A stretch of DNA of 64,000 bases from Hyparrhenia diplandra (taxonomy: Eukaryota; Streptophyta; Magnoliopsida; Poales; Poaceae). Both the position numbers and the translations under genes were made by a program. Each line of letters starts with the position of its first letter. Within the stretch, counting starts at the first letter, position 1. Under the pieces are notes generated by a model. That model saw only the letters and a program-made list of their open reading frames with translations, made no database searches and had not been told where the DNA came from. Location of the stretch: NCBI GenBank assembly GCA_015847255.1, contig JADLZK010008236.1:1-64000 (forward strand), read 5' to 3'. Shown piece by piece: positions 58,231-64,000 of this stretch.

Positions 58231-59400
58231 TAGTCATCGAAAAATGGATCCTTTTGGTTTAGGCCTACGGTGAGATATAAACTTATATCGTAATCTAGAT
58301 TCTGATCGAATTGAAACAAACACAATCAAACAAGTTACGAAGAGTGAACCAACCAACATCTTACCTATGTTTCGCATGAACCTATGGGCCTTGGTACTAG
58401 TGCTTGGCGGGGTCTTGGCACCCATCGATAGGGACATAGTCGTTGTTGGAGGCGAGGCAAGGGGGTCGGAGCTGGCGGCTTGCGAGCGAGTTCTTGGCAC
58501 CCCTCGGGGGGCCGCTAGCTAGCCGGCTCTAGGTGAGGGGCCATGTCATTTGGAATTGGAGGTGGGCATGGACGGGGCCACCGACTTGCGAGCCGGACTT
58601 CTTGGCGCTTGTCGGTGGGGACAAGTCACCGTTGGAGGAGGGCATGGATGGGGACGATCGCATGGGATCTAGACGCAAGGTTGTTGGTGCCCATCGGCGT
58701 AGGCGAGTCGAAGAGTTGTTCTCGGTGCTCGTCGGCAAAGGCGGAGTCAAGAGTTTTTTCGGTGCCCATCGACGGTGAAGAAGTCGGCACGTGGTTTCAA
58801 GACTTGTAACCGTTGGTAGAGTCTTTGGGCTTGGTGTCGGGCGCGGTGCGAGCTTTTGGCGGAGAAGAAGTTGTTGTCGTTGAATGGCTCGAGCTGATTC
58901 CTGTTCATGACTAGCGCAGTGTTGCAGGCCACTGCATCGCTGGCGTGTGTGAATGTGTGGTGGTGCACTCGTGTCAAGGTGGATAACCCACGGCGTTGTA
59001 GCCCAGTACAATCTGCACACAGTTGTCTCCTTTTGTGGGACCATGTCCCGAGACTTGTTGCCCTTTTTTTACTTGGTCATCCCGCTCGGTGATAAAGAAG
59101 TCGAGTGGTCTTTTTCGTAGAATATGTGGAGCACGGGAAAGCGAGACGTGAAGGTGGCGTTGATTCTTTGGACGGACAAGAGTGGAGCCGGCACGGTGGT
59201 GGCATTTTTCGGCGAGATTGGTGGGGTGGCGGGTTCTTGGCGATGGCGGGTATTGGTGTAGTTGCTAATTACCGTTGGTGAGGAGGGAGAAGGCTGCTTT
59301 GCTCTCCCGTTTATATCCTCGAGTAGTCCGGTGATGAACAAAAGTTGCCACTATTTTGAGGCCAACAACTCGGTGGTGGAGCCCGGATTTGAAAAAGGGT
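58231..59400 (-). other. Gene-like minus-strand region of unknown nature
   Basis: On the minus strand, GGATATAAACGGG (about 59310-59322) resembles a TATA box. It is followed by GC-rich sequence with several short open frames and, near 58370, a good donor (ACATAG then GTAAGATG). A minus-strand ORF at 58234-58500 has TRSQAASSDPLASPP and KAHRFMRNIG. The phrase CCCATCGA/GTCGAAGAG-like recurs within 58420-58780. I recognise no domain; it may be a gene fragment carried by a transposon or an untranslated relic. Confidence 0.3.
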
Positions 59401-59671
59401 AGTCTTAATAAAACAAATTCATGTGGAATATGACAAAATTCAAAGAAAAAATCAGCAAAACGGCTATAAATTAACCAAATTGGGATAATACATTTAAAAG
59501 GTTCAAAACTTACATAAATAAGTCACAGACTTGCAAAAATAGATTATACACAAGATAAGGTCTTACATAAATATAAGGGACTACATTATACAATACAAAT
59601 TCTAGTTCAAGGCTTTTTTCTTTGCGCTTTCTCATTGCCATGAAAGCACGAACTATGTCATCATCGCTTAT
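59401..59671. other. Spacer left of the Copia element
   Basis: AT-rich; no gene. The target duplication of the Copia element cannot be tested because its right end lies outside the window. Confidence 0.4.
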
Positions 59672-60928
59672 TGTAAGTGCAATCAACCTCTAATGTGGGT
59701 TTTGGCGTTGATGACAATCTAAATAGAGGACTAATGAGATTTATCGAGTTGACAAGCGAGCAATAAGCAAAGAGGACATTGCAAACCTAAAGGAGGAGTA
59801 CCCGATTCGATTTCTATTTGGTACTTCAAGAAAGGAGGTTTATATTCATTTTACATTTTGAATTTGAGTATAGGACACGCCGTACTATTAAGAGGGATTA
59901 GAATCACTGTGCCAAAGCGTGCAACCGTGTGCTCATTTTTACACTACATAACCTCCGGCTCCAAACTTAGTCGACCATTCAAACACTTTCTATTTCTCTG
60001 CGACTAAGGGTGGCGGCGGTGCATTGTCGGCGGCGGTGCGTTTGATCATGAGCGCGGTGCCGCTCGTGTTGACCGTTGGAAGGGGAAGTATTTATACTTT
60101 CCTTTTCTACCCCCAACGGTCACCTCTTCTTCTCTCTGCTCACTTTCGACAGAAAGGTCCCAAGTGCTCAACTCTCTCTCCTCTATTGAAGCTCCTCACT
60201 CCCTCAAGCAAATCCATCGATTCCACCATCGATTCTTGAGTGTGAGGGCTGCAAACTTCGATTGGAAGGGAGCTCCACGATCTTCATCGTTCTAGAGGCA
60301 CTTGGTTCGCACTTTGGCGGCGGTTTTGGTTCTTTACTCTTGGAGTTTGCTCCTAGCCGGCTAGTGCGTCGCCCTTGAGCTTGCCAACTTGTGTGGCAGC
60401 CTAGGGAGGTTTGTAACACCCTCTTGCATCTAATACATTACCCCACATCTCTAGGATTCGGTTCCTAGACTTGTGAACGAGGCAAAGAGGCAAACCTTTG
60501 TGGTGAGCTCATTCCTTTGTGGAACCTCAACAACGTGGACTTAGGCAAGCCTTGGTGGCGAGCTGAACCACGGGATAAATCACCGTGTCACCGTGTGCTT
60601 GCTTTACCTTACATTGCATATATATATTGTTGTTGTTGAGAGGATTTAGGGTTTGAGACCGATCTATCTCTATACCCTCGATCTGCTTGTTCCAGGTCTC
60701 GATCTGCAGTCTATACCTGCCCGGGAACTAAGGAAAACTACTCGATCTACTTTTCATTGGACAGATTTTGAAGCGTGACCTAACTTGCCGCGAGGAGCGG
60801 GCGGTGCCGCTTAGTGGAGCGGTGGTGCCGCTCAGAGCGGCGGTGCCGCTTGGTAAACTGACAGTGTTTCGAGTTGATTTTTGAAGCAGGGACTATTCAC
60901 CCCCCTCTAGGCGTCCGGCGATCCTACA
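59672..60928 (+). mobile_element. 5' LTR of a SIRE/Maximus-like Copia retrotransposon
   Basis: Starts TGTAAGTGCAATCAACC and ends GGCGATCCTACA. It is followed two bases later by the tRNA-Met-type primer site TGGTATCGGGG (60931-60941). The end CACCCCCCTCTAGGCG and the opening GTTTTGGCGTTGATGACAA are typical of this Copia group in grasses. Repeated AGCGGCGGTGCCGCT-type palindromes lie at about 60795-60860. Length 1257 bp. Confidence 0.85.
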
Positions 60929-60978
60929 AGTGGTATCGGGGCTTGTTTACTTCATTAAAGCGCTTCACCGCGTGAAGT

Positions 60979-63544
60979 ATGGATACGGAGGTGGTTCTAA
61001 TCAAGGCGGAGCCGAAGGCATCCACGCCAAGCCTACGGCTTCGGCCGGAGAGCTCTCCTCGTCCCCCTCTCTCGGCGCCCACCGATCAGAGAGAAGGGAG
61101 GCAAGGAGACAAAGAAAAGAGAAGAAAGCTGCCAAGGAAGCAAGAAGGGCCGAAGCGTGAGAAAGCCAAGAAGCAAGAAGAAGATGCAAGCATGCAGCTC
61201 ATCGAGAAGCTCAAAAGAAGAGATGAAAGAAAGAGAATAAGAGAAGAAAGACTCAAGAGAAGAGAAGAAAGAAGCAAGAAAATGGCGGAACTTGATGCTT
61301 AATCAAGTGAGCTATCAAGTAGTTCCGATGATGGTGATGATGATGAGTCTTATGTGCCAAAGAGCAAGAAGATTGAGAAGAAGAAGGATGAGGGCAGCAG
61401 CAACAACAACAAATTTGCCGCCATATCCTTTAACTATAACTCTCTTTTCTCTAACCGTGATAGGAAGTCATTCATCAATGTTCCCTTGGGGAAGTTGCCT
61501 CACTTTTGATGGGACCAACTATGCCAAGTGGAAACATGTGATGAGTGCCTATCTTAATGGCATTCACCCCGGTCTTTGGGATATTGTGTGCAGTGGATAT
61601 GAGCCTCCGGTGAACTCCAAGTCACCCACAAATGAGGAGATGATAGCAGCCCACCTCAATGGCCAAGCTACAAGCATCGTCCTAAGTGCTCTAGATGGAA
61701 ATGAGTACAATAGGGTGATGAATGTGAATGTGGCAAAGAAGATTTGGGACACTTTGGTTCTTGCACATGAAGGTGTTGACAAAGGAAGAAAGGCAAAGAT
61801 TGACTTGTTGAAGGCAAAGCTCAACCGGTTTGTGATAGTTGAAGGGGAAGGTGCCCAAGAGATGTTTGACCGGTTGATGGTTCTAGTTGGAAAGATTAGA
61901 GGATATGGAGATGAAGAGCTTGATGATCACAAGGTGGTGAAGATTATGCTTGAAGCCTATGCACCTAGAAATGAGACTGTAGTCACCTTGATAAGAGACA
62001 AGAAAAGATTTGAGTACTTCACTCCTAATGATGTGCTTGGGAGATTGCTCACCTTTGACATGCAAAGGGAAGAGGCAAATGAGAGGAAGAAACTTGGTGA
62101 GTTGCAAGCCAAGTTGGACGGCATCAAGATCAAAGATGTTGCTCTCAAAGCAAGCAAGTCAAGCAAGCCAAGCACCTCCAACAAGAACAAGGGCAGCAAG
62201 CAATCAACCTCAAATCAAGCCAAAGAAATGAAGAAAATGCAAGAGCACATTGATTCTACCTCCTCCTCAAGTGATGATGATGATGAGGGAGGTGCCGACA
62301 TCAATGATATGGCATTGTTCATCAAGAAATACCACAAGGCCATGAAGAGAAATGGGTACAAGATGGTGCAAAGGAAGTTTCCAAACAAGAAGAAGAGAAC
62401 ATGCTACAATTGTGGAAGCACCGAGCACTTTGTTGCGGATTGTCCACATGAGAACAAGAACAACAAGTACAAGAAGGACAACCCCAACAATGACAAGGGA
62501 AAAGATTACAAGAGAAAGGGAAAGAACATGGGAGAAGCACACATTGGACATGAGTGGGACTCAACTAAAGAGTCAAGTGAGGAGGATGTGAAGGTGGCAA
62601 CATTTGCTAGACAAGAGTCAACCTCCACACCAAGGCTCTTCTCCAACATGTCCGATGATGATGAAGATGGCTCCCCTCACATTTGTCTCATGGCAAAGCA
62701 TGAGAAGGTACTTTCCAAAACTAAAACCTCTCCAACCCTTAGTGATGAATCTAGTGAACTTAGTGATAGCTCAAGTGATGATGGGTCTAGTGATGAAGAA
62801 TATGATACATTGACCAAGAACCTAGATCCAAAGACCAAAATGTTTATCACCAAGATGATGGAGGATTTAGAGAGTGTCCAAGCCGAGTTGGAAACTAGAG
62901 AGGGTGAACTCACTAGACTTGAGAAGCTCTATGTTGACAACAAAGACGCTCTTGTGTTTGAAAGAAGTGAGGTGGCCTCCTTGCAAAAGAAACTTGTAAA
63001 AGAAAAGGAGGACCATGCTCTCACAAAGAAAGCTACTATTACCCTCAATGAAAAGTATTGTGACTTACAAGAAAAGCACAAGCAACTTGAGGGGAAATAT
63101 AGTCTTCTTTGGGAAAGCCACTCACATCTCTCATCCACAAAGGACAACTCTACTCCCTCCACAAGCAATGGTTGTGGTAAATGTTTTAATCTAGACTTGA
63201 AGAGTCAAGCCACAAACCTTGCAAACATGGAGGCAATGAAGAAGGAGATTGCTAGGCTCAACACTTTGGTTGGAAAAGAAAAACAAAATGTCAAGAAAGC
63301 AGTAAGTGGCAAAGAGACTCAACCAAAGAGGCCACAATACATTGATGGAAGAAATCCTAGAATCAAGGATGGGTTAGGCCACACTAGAGGAGCCAAGACA
63401 AATGGAAGAAAAATGGTAAATGGCTATGAGTGTGTCCAGTTGCGGAGCAAAGGGAAGATGAGTACAGATATGCACGCACAGACAACGGCCGCATCGCGCC
63501 CAGCTCCGAAAGCAAAGCAAAGCCAGCGGCAAGTGCCGCTATGA
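60979..63544 (+). pseudogene. Copia gag (UBN2-type) with zinc knuckle, two lesions
   Basis: The start ATG 60979 gives a Lys/Arg/Glu-rich N-terminus. An in-frame TAA at 61300-61302 interrupts it, after which the same frame continues (SSELSSSSDDG). One extra T in a T-run near 61506 shifts reading into a long frame ending at 63544. The core has FDGTNYAKWKHVMSAYL and KIWDTLVLAHEG. The CCHC knuckle is CYNCGSTEHFVADC (62402-62443). A Ser/Asp-rich segment and a coiled coil follow (about 62830-63130). It would form the retrotransposon capsid if intact. Confidence 0.85.
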
Positions 63545-64000
63545 CGAAGCGGCGGTGCCGCTGCCCTAAGAAAGGGAAGGCAACTCATCGACCTCTGTCC
63601 GAAAAAGCCCATCAAGAAGGTTGCTCGGTCAAAACAGGTTGTGCGTATGAGAAGACAATTTGGGCCAATCCAAATCGGTTTGCATACCACCCCAAGGCTC
63701 AATCGACAAGACAAAGCTTGAGTTCTTGCTTTGTCTTGAAAAACAACAAAGACAGGGGGGAGGTTTATGCCAAATATGTTGGCAAGGACAGTAAACGTTT
63801 ACTTACACACTTCTATTTGGGTTCCCAAAATTCTTGTGACTAACATGAAAGGTCCCAAGGAGCTTGGGGGCCTAAACTTATGAACTAACTGTTTTGCGAG
63901 GCATACTCCTCCGGTGGATCAAGTTGGGTGCTTGATAGTGGATGTACAAATCATATGACCAGGAGAAAGGAGTATGTTTTCATCATACTCTCCTAATGCC
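63545..64000 (+). mobile_element. gag-pol junction and start of Copia protease, running off the window
   Basis: After a second AGCGGCGGTGCCGCT-type block (63554-63571), short frames lead to GGSSWVLDSGCTNHMTRRKEY (63913-63975). DSG is the aspartic protease active site, and the neighbouring CTNHMT is characteristic of Copia pol. The rest of pol and the 3' LTR are beyond position 64000. Confidence 0.8.

Overview
This is nuclear DNA from a flowering plant, almost certainly a grass. The evidence is multi-exon genes with GC-rich leader exons, Stowaway-type MITEs (CTCCCTCC termini, TA target duplications), L1-type LINEs, SIRE/Maximus-like Copia elements and solo LTRs. I see no bacterial, organellar or phage genes.

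Left half (about 0.4-32.5 kb): a tandem, same-strand array of genes for large DnaJ-like proteins. Each has an N-terminal helical segment, a J domain, a Cys4 zinc ribbon, a long low-complexity linker and two or three DUF3444 domains. Four long copies start at 1790, 13962, 21514 and 29082. There is one clear pseudogene (10260-10920), one orphan C-terminal fragment (about 17890-18040) and a third relic of the same lost gene's 3' flank (about 26265). Each long copy has a GC-rich non-coding leader exon, a 1.0-1.4 kb leader intron and an otherwise intronless coding exon. All four long copies carry single-base frame breaks, so the array is either decaying or carries uncorrected assembly indels. All four have lost the Asp of the J-domain HPD motif (HPK, HPN, HPE, HPG). 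Copy 3 looks like a chimera of a copy-5-like 5' half and a copy-1-like 3' half.

Middle (32.5-40.2 kb): a weak F-box-like relic, a GC-rich DNA-transposon-like segment, and the most striking locus in the window, a near-perfect inverted repeat (about 34966-35672, 12-base loop). Both arms encode a fragment of a plant arginine-rich tandem CCCH zinc-finger (RR-TZF) gene. A minus-strand TATA box, leader exon, donor and acceptor lie upstream on the right, so a spliced hairpin transcript could be made. Next comes a 2.7 kb minus-strand retroposon (37431-40165) with a 16-bp target duplication; it has an ORF1-like remnant but no reverse transcriptase.

Right half (40.2-64 kb): repeat territory. A segment is present in three diverged copies (from about 40980, 52790 and 54120). 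These copies share Stowaway MITEs, Copia RNase H fragments and LINE tails. One copy is broken up by a SINE-like insert and a small non-autonomous LTR retrotransposon. A degenerate L1-type LINE (about 49640-52787), minisatellites and microsatellites are also here. The window ends inside a SIRE/Maximus-like Copia element (5' LTR 59672-60928, a gag with two lesions, start of protease) that runs off the right edge.
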